Assembly (NCBI RefSeq): GCF_003144115.1
Contig: NW_020311998.1
Span: forward strand, 961,738 to 1,025,737
Reading direction: 5' to 3'
DNA length: 64,000 nucleotides
From: Tilletiopsis washingtonensis
Taxonomy: Eukaryota; Basidiomycota; Exobasidiomycetes; Entylomatales
Part shown: positions 1 to 11,470 of the stretch, in pieces
Layout: each line of letters opens with the position of its first letter
How positions within the stretch are numbered: position 1 is the first letter of the stretch
The notes under the pieces: model-generated
Databases searched by the model: none
The model's input: the letters and a program-made list of their open reading frames with translations, nothing else
Told to the model about the DNA's origin: nothing
Made by a program: the position numbers and the translations under genes

Positions 1-97
1 TCAGCCATCGCGCTCCTCGCGGCCGAGCTTCGCTTCCTCCTGCTCCGCATCACCCTCTCCCGCACCCTCTCCTCGCTCCACTACACATCTGCCCAGC

Positions 98-1448
98 ATG
101 GTGCGTGCGCATCCGTCTGCATCGCTTGCCGTTGCACCGCGCTGACTCCCTCCGCAGTCCTCGGGCGTCAAGGTCTCCTCCGACTGTCTGGCCGCGTACC
201 AGCAGCTCAAGCTCGGCAAGTCGCTGCGCTACATCCTCTACGGCCTCAGCGCCGACAAGACGGAGATTGTCGTGCTGCACACGGCCCCCGCGCAGCACGA
301 CGCCGCCGCCGACTACGACGCCTTCCTCGAGAAGCTGCCCAAGGACGACTGCGTGTGGGGCGTGTACGACTTTGAGTTCACAAAGGGCGACGAGGGCAAG
401 AGGAACAAGATCTGCTTCATCAGCTGGTGCGTGCGGGTGTGCAGCAGGAAGGGCGGTGGGATGTATGGCGGATGGCAAGGCGATGAAGGATACGGGCGCA
501 GCATGCTGGCAGGGTGTGTCGTGCGGGCACAGCAGCGCCTCTGGCACATCGCACCGGCTACGGTGCTCCCATCCTGCATCCGCATGCTTTGCACATCGCC
601 CAGCGCCGTGTCGCACCTCACCCACCGCCGCATCGCTGACCCCGTCTCGTCGCGTGCAGGGCGCCGGATGACGCAAAGATCAAGGCCAAGATGCTGGCCG
701 CCTCGTCCAAGGATGCGCTGCGCAAGGCCCTCGTCGGCGTTGCTGTCGAGGTGCAGGCGACCGACATTGACGAGGTCGCGTACGATGCCGGTGAGTCTTG
801 CGCGCGCATGGAGACGGGTTTGAGCACGGAAAGGGAGGGCTGGTGGATGGGAGGAACAGATGCGCGGAGGGACGAGGAGCTGCACCGAGAGAGGGAGAGG
901 GCACACCACCGATGCGCCAGTGCTGTGCTGTGCCAGAGATCAAGAACGGACTGTGCAGCCGGCCTGCGCCTCGCGCGCGCGAACACGAGCGCGACGGCCT
1001 CGGTCAGGTCTGGACGCGCCTTGAGAGGGTGTGCGGATGGCAGCGACTGTGAAGAAGGGGGCGGATGGAACTCGGGGCGCGCACGCGGCGACACAGGGCA
1101 ATTTGAGCGCACGATGCGCATGCGCGTGCAGTGGACGTGCAAGGCGGATGCTGCCCCCGTTCGCTGCCTCCTATCGTCGTCGACGATCGCTACACGTGCG
1201 ATCCGGCGACATGACAGAGCAGCATCGGGTCGGGCCGGCCACGCTTTATGAACGCGCGCTTGCACTTGGGCGGGCGAGGGGCACGAGAGCTCGCAGCAAT
1301 GGAAGACAACGCGCTGACACGAGCAACCTTCTCTTCTCTGCTTGCCTCTCTCTCAGTTCTCGTAAGTGCCGCGCTGCGTACGTCACAATCTCTTGGTCAT
1401 CGCTGACGCGCCATCCTGCTGCAGGAAAAGTGCTCGCGGGGCTACTAA
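98..1448 (+). CDS. COF1: Cofilin (ADF/cofilin family), five exons
   Basis: Cofilin severs and depolymerises actin filaments and acts in the cytoplasm at actin patches. Exons are 98-100, 158-426, 660-790, 1357-1361 and 1425-1448, joining to 432 nt and 143 residues, the usual length of fungal cofilin. The protein begins [11 protein letters not shown], carries the family's FCISW and [12 protein letters not shown] blocks (the actin-binding long helix), and ends YDAVLEKCSRGY, which matches the conserved cofilin tail. The start codon is the whole coding part of exon 1: ATG is followed at once by a GTGCGT donor. Exon 4 is only 5 nt, but it is needed to read V-L-E-K in frame. Intron 3 (791-1356) is unusually long at 566 nt. 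The gene converges on the prenylcysteine oxidase gene. Identity is very secure; the micro-exon rests on splice consensus plus family fit. Confidence 0.95.
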
Positions 1449-1736
1449 GCAGCTATGAGAGTGGCTGCTCCGTGACGGGCCATGGCGGGCCGTGGGCGGG
1501 CCGTGAGCGATGTTGCGAGCGGAACAATCGTTCGCCCGATCTCTCTGCCATTCCCCTCCCCGACCTTCTCTCCCTCTCGCCTCACCATCACGATGACGAA
1601 TGCAGATCGGCATGCTAGAGAGTGCGGGCGTGCGCAGAGCAAAGAAGGCATCGTTAGGAAGCGTGGGTGACAGACATAGTACAAGCAAAGGAGGCGCGAG
1701 AGAGAATCGTTGAGGAGCGGGACGGGCAGACTAGCC

Positions 1737-4072
1737 TCAGCCCGAGTGACAGCCCCATCCGCTCCACGCGTCGTGGTCAGCTGCGGCAGCGGCGCGCTGC
1801 TGCACGTCGCTGGGCACATCTGAGCAGTTGGCGCCGCCGTGCACAAAGTCCCAGCCCAGCTCCTGCTCGAGCAGGTGGGCGACGACGTTGCGCGACGAGA
1901 CGGTCGCTGTCTCCATTGTGCTGATCAGCCTGTAGGAGGAGCGTGTGAGTCGACGGACAGAGGCGGAGGTGTGTAGGGCACATACCGCTCAAAGGCGTTG
2001 AGGAAGAACAGGCCGTCATCGACGTGCAGCTTTGGGAACTCGGCCGTGGGACGCAGCTCTGCGAGAGGGGCGAGCTCAGCCTGCGGCGCTGCGAGTGCAA
2101 GCGCCGGAAAGACGCACCGGGGTAGGCGTCCCACTCCTGCCGGCGCACCCAGAGCACGTTGCCCGTGCCCATGATGCGCTCCAGCTGTGCATCGCTCAGT
2201 GCTGCCGCCGAGAAGATCTGGCACAGGTCTCGTCAGCACTGCAATGCAGAGCACGCCAGCGAGCTCGCGACGACGCACCTTGACGACGTGCTCATCTTTT
2301 GAAGAGACACTGGCGTTGCGCGGCTCGAGCTTGGAGAGGTAGCTGAGGCTGTTGAACTGCGACGGAGCCGTCAGCCCGGCGCGGTATCTGGACGGAGAAT
2401 CTGCACTCTCACCTCAAGCACGGGCTCGTGCTTGCCTTCGCCGGGCCACCAGCCGAGCTTGCCAGCGGGCATGAGGGGTATTTGAGCGCGGCGCTGCAGT
2501 GCCTCCGGCTTCTCCTTGCCCGCCTTCTTCTTCTTGGCCATAGCGCGCAGGGCCTCGTGCGACGTCAGCACGCTAGTCGGCACGACGTCCTGGTCGCCGC
2601 GACCAAAGTATCGCGGGTTCGGCTGGCTCGCATTCGTCACGAGCAGCGTGACGTGCAGATGCACGTATGGCGGCGTCGGGATCGTCGCGTGCGTGTTCAT
2701 CAGCGTGATGCCGGCGTTGTGCCAGGGCGTGGCGACGAGGACTCGGTCGTAGAGCGCGCCTGCCCCGCTGCGGGTGCCCACCCACCACTTGACGCCTTCG
2801 TCGCGCATCTGCGAGACATCGCTTGCTTGGACGTGCCCAGCCTCGAGTGCGGCACTGGCGCTGGCGAACTTGACGAGCCCAGTGACTTGGCCGCCTAGCC
2901 CCATGCGCAGTCGTGCACCGCTGCGCCCCAGGAACTCCTCAAACAGCTTGTAGTTGCCGCCGCGGATGCCAGTGGCGCCAGATGCCGCAAGCGAGACGCC
3001 GCCGCCGACGGCGTGGATCGAGTAGATGTCCTGGCCGTAGTTGACGAGCGTGGCGGCCTCGATGACCTCGTCGGTCTACGCGAGGCATGATCAGCGAGAC
3101 GCCGCAGTCGCCACGCTGCACACTCACAAAGAGCTTCGTCACGCCCTGCTTGGCAAAGTAGTCGCCCGCCACCTGGTTCGAGAGATCCTTGAAGCCCACC
3201 GCCTTGCTCAGCTCCTCCATCGTCGCCCACGGGAAGCCACTGGCCGTAGCGTTGGCGTGCTCATCGCGTGGCGCATGCAGGAACTTTGCATCGTACATGC
3301 TGACGAAGAGCGAGACAAGCTTCGTGACGCTGCACACACAGGTAAGGCGATCAGCCAAGTGTTCCAGGCGACGCGCATATGCAGGCACTCACAGCTTCTT
3401 CGTCGTCATGGGCGAATAACCGTAGCGCCAGAGCATGCGTGCGCTGTTCCACCACGAGTCGTCCAGGCCCTGGCACATGGCGCAGTCAGGACACGGCAAG
3501 CACAACAGCACAGCACTGCAGCACTCACCTCGACCAGAAACTGCTGTCCGTCCCAAATGCCCACTGTCGCATCGTCCTCGCCCAGCTTCGCGTCCGTGGG
3601 CAGGCCGAATTGCTGTCGCGCGGGTGCGTCAGCCTCGCCCTTGTACGCCTGTGCCAGCGAGACGCACCTTGGCAGCGCGCTTCAGGTTGTAGTTGACATC
3701 CGCAAAGATGCTGGCTCCGAGCTCTATGGCCTCGAGCGAGTCGTCATCATGGGGATGCACGATGGCGGTCCGTCCGCCGATACGCTCCTCACGCTCGTAT
3801 ACCGTCACGTCGAAGGCGTCGCGCAGCGGCACGGCCGTGCGCTGGCCGCCGCCAGCTGCCTGACTCTCGGCGGAGAGCAGAGCGGCAGCATCGAGCTGCT
3901 GCTGCGCGCGCGCGAGCCAGTAGGCGGCACTGGTGCCGCCCGGCCCGGCGCCGATGATAGCGATGCGCAGCGGCGGCGGCGGCAGCGAGGCGGCGTCCGC
4001 TGCAGCAGCGGCGGCGGCGAGAGGCGCAGCGAGGAGAGGCGCGAGGCAGAGTGCGGCGGCGAGTGGCCGCAT
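1737..4072 (-). CDS. Prenylcysteine oxidase (prenylcysteine lyase), nine exons
   Basis: This flavoprotein breaks the thioether bond of prenylcysteines released when prenylated proteins are degraded; in animals it is lysosomal. Exons on the minus strand are 4072-3668, 3612-3529, 3469-3393, 3329-3128, 3075-2413, 2356-2279, 2217-2118, 2058-1986 and 1929-1737, giving 1,875 nt and 624 residues in phase throughout. The N-terminus has a hydrophobic Ala/Leu signal peptide (about residues 1-25). An FAD Rossmann motif, IAIIGAGPGGTSAAYWLA, follows at about residue 36, then YEREERIGGRT and ELGASIFADVNYNL. The central block contains KWWVGTRSGAGALYDRVLVATP, and the C-terminal block has DDGLFFLNAFERLISTMETA, both typical of the family. 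It is somewhat longer than animal PCYOX1 because of Ala-rich and Lys-rich loops. It shares a 279-bp divergent promoter with BMS1. A vacuolar location is inferred. Confidence 0.9.
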
Positions 4073-4351
4073 GATGGCGAGTCGCAGACGCAGGGGCTGC
4101 AGAGCAGGCGCAGGTGGTGGTACGGGACTGGGAGGGAGGCGCGCAGCCAGCCAACCAACAGCCGCCGCGAGGGGGGCCGGCGCCTCCACCACGCCGCGCG
4201 CCAGGCCGCCCGCTCCCACGCCGCGGCGTGGGAACGCGCTGGCCTCGCCCGCCTCTCCTTCCCGTGCGAGACGGGCCGAAAAAGTGGCTGGCCGTGCCGT
4301 GCCGCGAGCTCTGATGCTTCCTCCTCCTGCACCCCATCCCCCTCGCACAGC

Positions 4352-7300
4352 ATGGCCGACGCCACGCAGGTGCACCGCGCCCACCGCGCCTCGCGCACCG
4401 ACAAGGGCACCACCGCCGCCGCAAAGGCAGGCAAGCACGCCGGCGGGCAGAACCCGCGCGTGAGTGTGCCACTGTGCGCACCTCACTCTCCCACACCTGC
4501 TCACCTCCTCGTCGCACAGGCATTCGTCTCGGCCAACCCGCGCACCGCCGACAAGCAGATCCGCCGCAATGCCGAGCGCGACCAGCAGCGCCTGCACGTG
4601 CCGCTCGTGAACCGCACGCACGACGACGAGGCGCCGCCCGTCATTGTCGCCATCGTCGGGCCCGAGGGCGTGGGCAAGAGCACGCTCATGCGCTCGCTCA
4701 TTCGCCGCTTCACCAAGCACACACTGACGGAGATCCGGGGGCCGGTGACGCTTGTCAGCGGTGAGTAGTGCGGCGCAGGTGCGGGTGGGACGGGGCCGCG
4801 GTCGGCCGTGCAGCGGCAGGGCAGCGCGGTGTGTGGCGTGCTGGCCGCAGCGGCATCGACGAGTCAGCCTACCCGGGCGTGCTCGGCGGCAGTGCAGCGG
4901 CATCGGCGATGCAGCACGGCAGCAGCTGTCGAGGTGGTGAAGTACATGCACATCCGCTTCCGTGCCGCACCGGCCTTACCGCTGACGCCCTCACGCAGGC
5001 AAGAAGCGCCGCATCACGTTCATTGAGTGCAACAACGACCTCAACTCGATGATCGACATTGGCAAGGTGGCCGACCTCGTGCTGCTTATGATCGACGGCA
5101 GCTTCGGCTTTGAGATGGAGACGATGGAGTTCCTCAACGTGCTGCAGGCGCACGGCTTCCCCAAGGTCATGGGCGTGCTCACGCATCTCGACCTCATCAA
5201 GAAGTCGCACATCCTGCGCGCCACCAAGAAGCGGCTGAAGTCGCGCTTCTGGACGGAGATCTACCAGGGCGCCAAGCTCTTCTACCTCAGCGGCATCATG
5301 AATGGCCGCTACCCGGACACGGAGATTGCCAATCTCAGCCGCTTCATCTCCGTGATGAAGTTCCGGCCGCTCGTCTTCCGCAACGCGCACCCGTACCTGC
5401 TGGCCGACCGTCTTGAGGACCTGACGCCGCGCGAGACGGTGCGCCTGAACCCCAAGGCCGACCGCACGACGACAGTATACGGCTACCTGCGCGGCACCAA
5501 CCTGCGGCCCGGCACGCGCGTGCACGTGCCCGGCGTGGGCGATCTGAGCATTGCGAGCATCGAGCGGCTCTCCGACCCCTGTCCGCTGCCCACCATGGAC
5601 AGCGAGAAGCGGCGCAAGCTGAGCGACAAGCACAAGCTCATCCACGCGCCCATGAGCGACGTCGGCGGCGTCATGTTCGACAAGGACGCCGTGTACATCT
5701 CCGTGCCGGGCCACTTCAGCAAGCGCGAGGGCGAGGACGAGGACGAGGCGGCGGAGCGCGACGAGGGCGAACGTCTCGTGCTCGGCCTACAGGGCGCAAA
5801 GACGACGCTGGACGAGCGCGCGCGCGAGGGCGACCTGCGCCTCTTCGACGAGGATGCCGCGCCGCTGGCAGCCGAGGCGCAAGGAACAAGCGCTGCCGCG
5901 CGCGGCAAGCGTGCGCGCCGGGCTGCGTTTGATGACGTGCGCCAGGCAGAGGAGGATGAGGACGACGGCAGAGACGTGGAGGACGACGACTACGACTTGG
6001 GCTCCGACGACGACGGCGAGGGCGTCGGCTTTGGCGCCGAGGACGAGGACAGGCCCGAGTCGGGCATGATCCCCTTTGCCGAGTCAGACTCCGATATGGG
6101 CCTCTCGGACGGCGACGACGACATGGCGGCGCCGTGGAAGCGCGACCTGGCTGCGCGCGCGCAGGAGACTGTGCTCGCCAACCGTGCGCGGCGAGCGCCG
6201 GACCTGATGCGCCTCATCTACGAGACGGACCTGTCGCCGGAGAAGATCGCCGCGGGCGACATCTATGGCCTGGGCGAGGCCGGACCCTCCGGCAACCGCC
6301 CGTCCGACGACGACGACGACGACTTCTTCCAGCTCGCGCACGGCGACCGTCTCGAAGACGGCGAGGAGGCACTGGCCGCACCGGGTGCCGGACTCGTGCC
6401 AGACGAGAGCAAGATGCTCTTTGAGCCTGCCGAGCTGGCGCGCTGGCAAGACGAGGAGACGCTCGACTCCATCCGCCACCTCTTCATCACTGGTGCCGAG
6501 GCAGCCGAGGCAGACGCTGCGCGCGACGCCGCGCGCAATGGCACTGGCGAAGGGGAGCAGGCTGCGCCGGCAGCCGCCGGAGACGAGTGGAAGGGCTTTG
6601 AGGACGAGGAGGGGGAGAGCAGCAGTGATGAGGACGAGGGCGCAGCGCCCGAGAGCGACGCAGCCCGAGCTGATGCTCTGGCATCGAAGAAGGCGGCGCT
6701 GAAGCGCAAATTTGACGAGCAGTACGACGACGCCGACGATGCGGCTGCGGGCGACTGGTACGACGAGCAAAAGGCAGAGCTGGCGCGCCAGGCCGAAGCG
6801 AACCGCGCGGCCTTTGCCGACGAGGACCAGGCGACGCGCGACCTGGTGCAGGGCTTCCGGCCGGGCGCCTATGTGCGCATCGAGCTGTCCAACGTGCCGT
6901 GCGAGCTCATCGAGCACTTCGACCCGCGCTACCCGCTGCTCGTCGGCGGCCTGCTGCCGAGCGAGGAGCAGCTGGGCTACGTGCAGGTGCGCATCAAGCG
7001 CCACCGCTGGCACCACCGCATCCTCAAGTGCAACGACCCGCTCATCTTCAGCATGGGCTGGCGGCGCTTCCAGAGCACGCCGATCTACAGTCTCGACGAT
7101 GGCACGCGCAACCGCATGCTCAAGTATACGCCGGAGCACATGCACTGCCTCGCCACGTTCTGGGGCCCCGCCTCGCGGCCCAATACCGGCTTCTGCGCCT
7201 TCAACACGCTGGGCGCCGACACGCCGGGCTTCCGCATCAGCGCCACGGGCACTGTGCTGGACGTCGACGCCGGCGCCGCGGCGCACCGCATCGTCAAGAA

Positions 7301-8238
7301 GCTCAAGCTGACGGGCACGCCGGCAAAGGTGTTCAAGAACACGGCCTTCATCAAGGACATGTTCAACAGCAGCCTCGAGGTGGCCAAGTTCGAGGGCGCG
7401 CACATCAAGACCGTCTCGGGCATCCGCGGGCAGGTCAAGAAGGCGCTCGCCAAGCCCGAGGGCCACTTCCGCGCTACGTTTGAGGACAAGGTGCTCATGA
7501 GCGGTGCGTGCGGCTTGGGAGAGAGGCGTTGCGCTGCGTCACCTGGCACTCACACACTTCGCAGACATCGTCTTTCTGCGTGCCTGGTACGCCATCTTGC
7601 CGCGCAAGTTCTACAATCCCGTCACATCGCTGCTGCTCTCGCCCTCGGGCGACGGCGGCACGCGCGACTGGCGCGGCATGCGCCTCACGGGCGCCGTGCG
7701 GCGCGACGAGCGCATCAAGACGCCCGGCCGCAACGTCGACTCGATCTACAAGCCCATCACCGAGCGCCCGCTCAACCGCAAGTTCAACGCCCTCAAGGTG
7801 CCGCGCAAGCTGCAGGCTGCGCTAGTGAGTGCCAGCGCCATGGTGCATGCCCTCATCGGTGCTGACGCGTCGTGTCTCAGCCGTACGCGTCGAAGACCAA
7901 GGTGCTCAAGAAGGTGAGGCCAGCATCACTCGCAGCCACCACAGCACAACACTCACGCTCTCTCTCTCCAGGCGGCGAACAAGAGCTACATGTCCCAGCG
8001 CGCCGTCGTCATGGAGAAGGACGAGCGGGCCGCGACGGCGCTGCTGCAGCAGATGCAGGCCGTGCAGAAGGAGAAGGGCGCCAAGCGCAGCGCCAAGCAG
8101 GCCGAGCGGCGCGCCGAGCGCAACAAGGAGAAGGAGAAGGCAGACGAGATCAAGACGTCGAAGCGCAAGCGCGCCATCCAGGAAAGCCACAAGAAGACCG
8201 GCCAGCTGGAGCTCAAGCGCGCTCGCCAGGCCAAGTAG
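4352..8238 (+). CDS. BMS1: Bms1, GTPase of the small-subunit processome, six exons
   Basis: Bms1 is the nucleolar GTPase that binds Rcl1 and the U3 snoRNP and is needed for early pre-rRNA cleavage and 40S assembly. Exons are 4352-4459, 4520-4760, 4999-7503, 7565-7824, 7881-7913 and 7972-8238, giving 3,414 nt and 1,137 residues, the normal size of fungal Bms1. The G1 motif is GPEGVGKST, the G3 region reads [17 protein letters not shown], and LTHLDLI stands in the G4 position, as in the family. An acidic middle (about residues 350-600) is rich in Asp/Glu and carries low-complexity DDDDDD runs. The conserved C-terminal AARP2CN/DUF663 block includes [19 protein letters not shown], and the spliced junction SDIVFLRAW. 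The end is Lys/Arg-rich and coiled-coil-like. The 33-nt fifth exon is supported by phase and by consensus splice sites. Confidence 0.96.
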
Positions 8239-8413
8239 ATGCGCCGTCGCGACATCCTCAGTGCTTGCAATGCTTCATTCCTCCCTTCCCTTCCCTCGAT
8301 GACCGGATGACGAGCTGCCCGGGCGCGTGTGGGGGCACGCGCGGACACGGAACGAATGCGGAGCAGATGCCGCAGCAGAGAGAGTGTGAGAAAGTATGGC
8401 CTCGGCTTCTTCT

Positions 8414-10550
8414 TCACGGGCTCTCGTTCCACGCCTTGCAGCGCTCCACGGCGCGCTCCCAGCCGTGCAGCAGCTCCTTGCGGCGCTCGGCAGAGATGCT
8501 CGGCTCGAACTTCTGCTTGCCCGCCGCATTGACGTCCTTGAGCGTCTCGGGCTTGCTGAGGTCCCAGCCGAAGAGGCCCTTGGCGGCGCCTGCAAGCAGT
8601 GCGGAGCCCAGCGCCGTCGTTCTGTGCAAGCGTAAGATGCCGTCAGCCACGGCCTAGGCGGTGAGGGCTTAGAGACAACTCACTCCCGCATCTCGGGCCG
8701 CTCGACGGTTAGGCCCAGGATGTCGGCCTGGATCTGCATGATGATGTCGGAGCTGCGAGACAAGGCCGTCAGTCTCTTGAGCTGCCAGCCCACACGGCGC
8801 ACAACCACGCACTTGGTCATGCCGCCGTCGACCTGCAGCGACGCCAGCGGCACACCCGAATCCTTCTCGCACGCGGCCAGCACGGCTTGTGTCTGGTAGC
8901 AGGCCGCCTCGATGGTAGCGCGCGCGATGTGGCGCTTGTCCGTGTAGCCGGTCATGCCCTGAGAGGAATTGTCAGTTGCACGCACTGCCGAGCAGGCGCA
9001 AGTCATCACGCACAATGATCATGCCCGAGGCCGTGTCGTCCCAATACGGGCACAGCAGGCCGCTGAACGCCGTGACGAAGTAGACGCCGCCCGTGTCCTC
9101 GACGCCCTCCGCCAGCTCGCCAACCTCGGCGGCCTCCTTGATGAGGCCAATGCTGTCGCGCAGCCACTTGATCGCCGAGCCGCACACAGCGATCGAGCCC
9201 TCGAGGGCGTACACGGGCTCGGCGTTGGGGCCGGCCTTGTAGGCAATCGTGGAGAGCAGCCCGTTCTTGCTGTCGACGACCTTGTCGCCAGTGTTGTAGA
9301 GCAGGAACGCGCCCGTGCCTGGCAGCAATACGCGAGGTCAGCGGGCGCAGAGCGTGAAGCAGTGAGAGGCTGCGCACCGTAGGTGTTCTTCGCCTCGCCG
9401 GGCGTGAGCGCCTTCTGCCCGATGAGTGCGCCCATCTGATGTGCGGCCGGCCATCAGCAGCGTTCTGCCGTCACGCCCATACAGCACTCACCTGGTCGCC
9501 GATCAGGCCCGCAATTTCAACGCCCTGCAGCGTTCCCTCTGCCACCGTGCCATACACCTCCGACGAGCTCTTGATCTCGGGCAGAATGTCCATGTCGATG
9601 CCAAAGAAGTCGCACAGCTTGGGGTCCCACGTCTGCTTGCGCAGGTCCATGAACATGGTGCGCGAGGCGTTCGAGGCGTCGGTGTAGTGCACCTTGCGGC
9701 CCGTCAGGTTCTGCAGGCGGGTGGAGTGAGCGCTGTCCTTGGCGGGGCACAGAAAGCAAGAGCAACGCACGTAGAGCAGCCAGCTGTCGACGGTGCCGAA
9801 GAGCATGTTCTTGTCGTCGTGCGCCTTCTTGACCTCTGGGATGTTGTCGAGCATCCAGCGCAGCTTGAGCGCCGCAAAGTAGGTCGCTGTGCAGGCGAAC
9901 AGATGAGCTCAGAGCGACGCTGCTGACTCCTGCCCGAGCAGATACGCACAGAGCGGCAGGCCAGTCTCGAGCTTCACAGCGTCCGTGCCTTTGTCGCTCT
10001 TCTCGGCCAGCTGGCGCACCGTGTGTGTGGTGCGCGTGTCGGGCCAGGCGATGGCGCGCGTCAGTGCCCGCCCCGTCTTCTTGTCCCACACGACGGTCGT
10101 CTCGCGCTGGTTTGTGATGCCTGCGGGCCGGCAGCGTCAGTCGAAGGCGGCCTCGAGGAGCAGCGCCGCTACTGAAGCCATTGTTGGCCCTGCTCGTCCT
10201 CCGCAAGCACGGCGCGCCTGCGGCATTGCCAGCTGCGACTTACCGATGACCTTGATGTCCTTCTTGCTGCCCTTGCCGCTCTCCTCGAGCTGGCGCACGG
10301 CCACGTCGATGCACTCGTTGACCTTGTCGACGATCTCGTGCGCATCCTGGTCCTGCCAGCCGGGGTGCTCGAAGAACTGCGTGAACTCGAGGCCGTGGCT
10401 GGCCTGCACCTCGGCGCGCTCGTTGAAGATCATGAAGCGCACCGACGTGGTGCCTGGCGCAGGGGTGAGCATCACTCAGTGCGCCGGCAGCGGCAGCAGC
10501 AGCAGCAGCGGCGACGCACCGGCATCGATGCTGCCGACAAAGTCGGGCAT
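8414..10550 (-). CDS. GUT1: Glycerol kinase, ten exons
   Basis: Glycerol kinase phosphorylates glycerol with ATP to glycerol-3-phosphate, the entry step of glycerol use. Exons are 10550-10520, 10453-10244, 10120-9950, 9886-9771, 9710-9492, 9435-9378, 9318-9014, 8958-8813, 8752-8684 and 8621-8414, totalling 1,533 nt and 510 residues. FGGY-kinase landmarks are all present: SIDAGTTSVRF at the N-terminal phosphate loop, [61 protein letters not shown], and the adenine-site block [19 protein letters not shown] followed by ERPEMRE and [11 protein letters not shown]. The conservative start is the ATG at 10550. An in-frame ATG at 10763 would add 71 residues with 11 Arg and no acidic residue, resembling a mitochondrial presequence. 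The gene ends convergently with BMS1. Confidence 0.95.
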
Positions 10551-11470
10551 GCTGGCGCGCGGCGAGGGGCGAAAGGCGGCGAAGGTACGACGAGGAGGCG
10601 CGGCGATGCGACGGCCGTGCAGAAGGGCGCAGACGCGGGACGGCGCGGCGAGGAGAGAGCAGCGAATGGCGCTGCTGGGTGTGGTGGAGCAGCGGGTGGA
10701 GCGGGAGATGAGCGTGTGTGCGGAGAGGAGGAGAGCAGCGCGGCCGGCCGCACCGGCAGCCATGCTCCGCTCTCTTGGCGGGCGTGGGGCTGCAGCAGAT
10801 GCCGCCGTCACATCAACTCGAGCGCTGCGCTGCGTGCTGTCGAGGTGCCGGCAGCGCACCCCGCCAGAGCGTCTCGAGCCAGACGCCAGAGCCTCGCGCT
10901 CGGCTGCCGCTCCGGACCGGAAGGTGCAGCTGCCTCCTCGGCATAGAGGCCGTGCACGCAGGCGGCGCGCCTTGCTGGCCATGTGCCGCCGCCGAGCTCG
11001 GCGTGGGCGCCGCATGACGTGCAGATGCAGGCGCAGCCACGGCGCCAGCACAAGGTTGTCGCGGCCGTGCCTGACCGCGCGGCTGCTTTGGCCGGCCAGC
11101 AGCAGCAGAGAGATCAGCGTGGGCTCTCGATATCGGCAACTCCGCTGGCACGGTACCACGCAGATCATCCGTACTTCAGCCTGCGTCGGGTCCTGCATCT
11201 CGAGCAGAGTGGACAAGGTGCTACTGCTGAGGGAGGGGGCATGTGCTGTGCGGGGACGTCGGCATGCCCTTGCGACAGGCACCACATCGGCGCACATCGG
11301 GATGCAGCGCTCTGCGTCGGCAAGACGCCGGCGCGGCGGGTCCGCTCTCGAGGCGCTGCTGCCGGGGAGCGAGATCTCAAGCGAAGGAGGCACTGCTTTG
11401 CGCTCTCAGGGCTGCTTCCTACCCGCTGACCTCCTCAGCCGGGATGTGCAAAGGCCGCAGCGTGCTGCTT
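10551..11470. other. Intergenic: 5' flank of glycerol kinase, 3' flank of the Bzz1-like gene
   Basis: This 0.9-kb stretch lies between two minus-strand genes. The part from 10551 to about 10763 is an open frame continuous with glycerol kinase and could encode its N-terminal extension or be its 5' leader. The remainder has several open frames rich in Arg, Ala and Ser with no recognisable domain. I see no RNA gene or repeat in it. Confidence 0.6.

Noticed and set aside
427-659. A C/D-box snoRNA inside cofilin intron 2
   Set aside because: A C-box-like GCGATGA and a CTGA are present, but the C box has a mismatch, no terminal stem is visible and the spacing is long.
3041-4768. A 575-codon plus-strand frame spanning the prenylcysteine oxidase / BMS1 border
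   Set aside because: It overlaps antisense PCYOX exons, the divergent promoter and BMS1 exons in one run. Splice-joined family proteins on both sides explain the DNA better.
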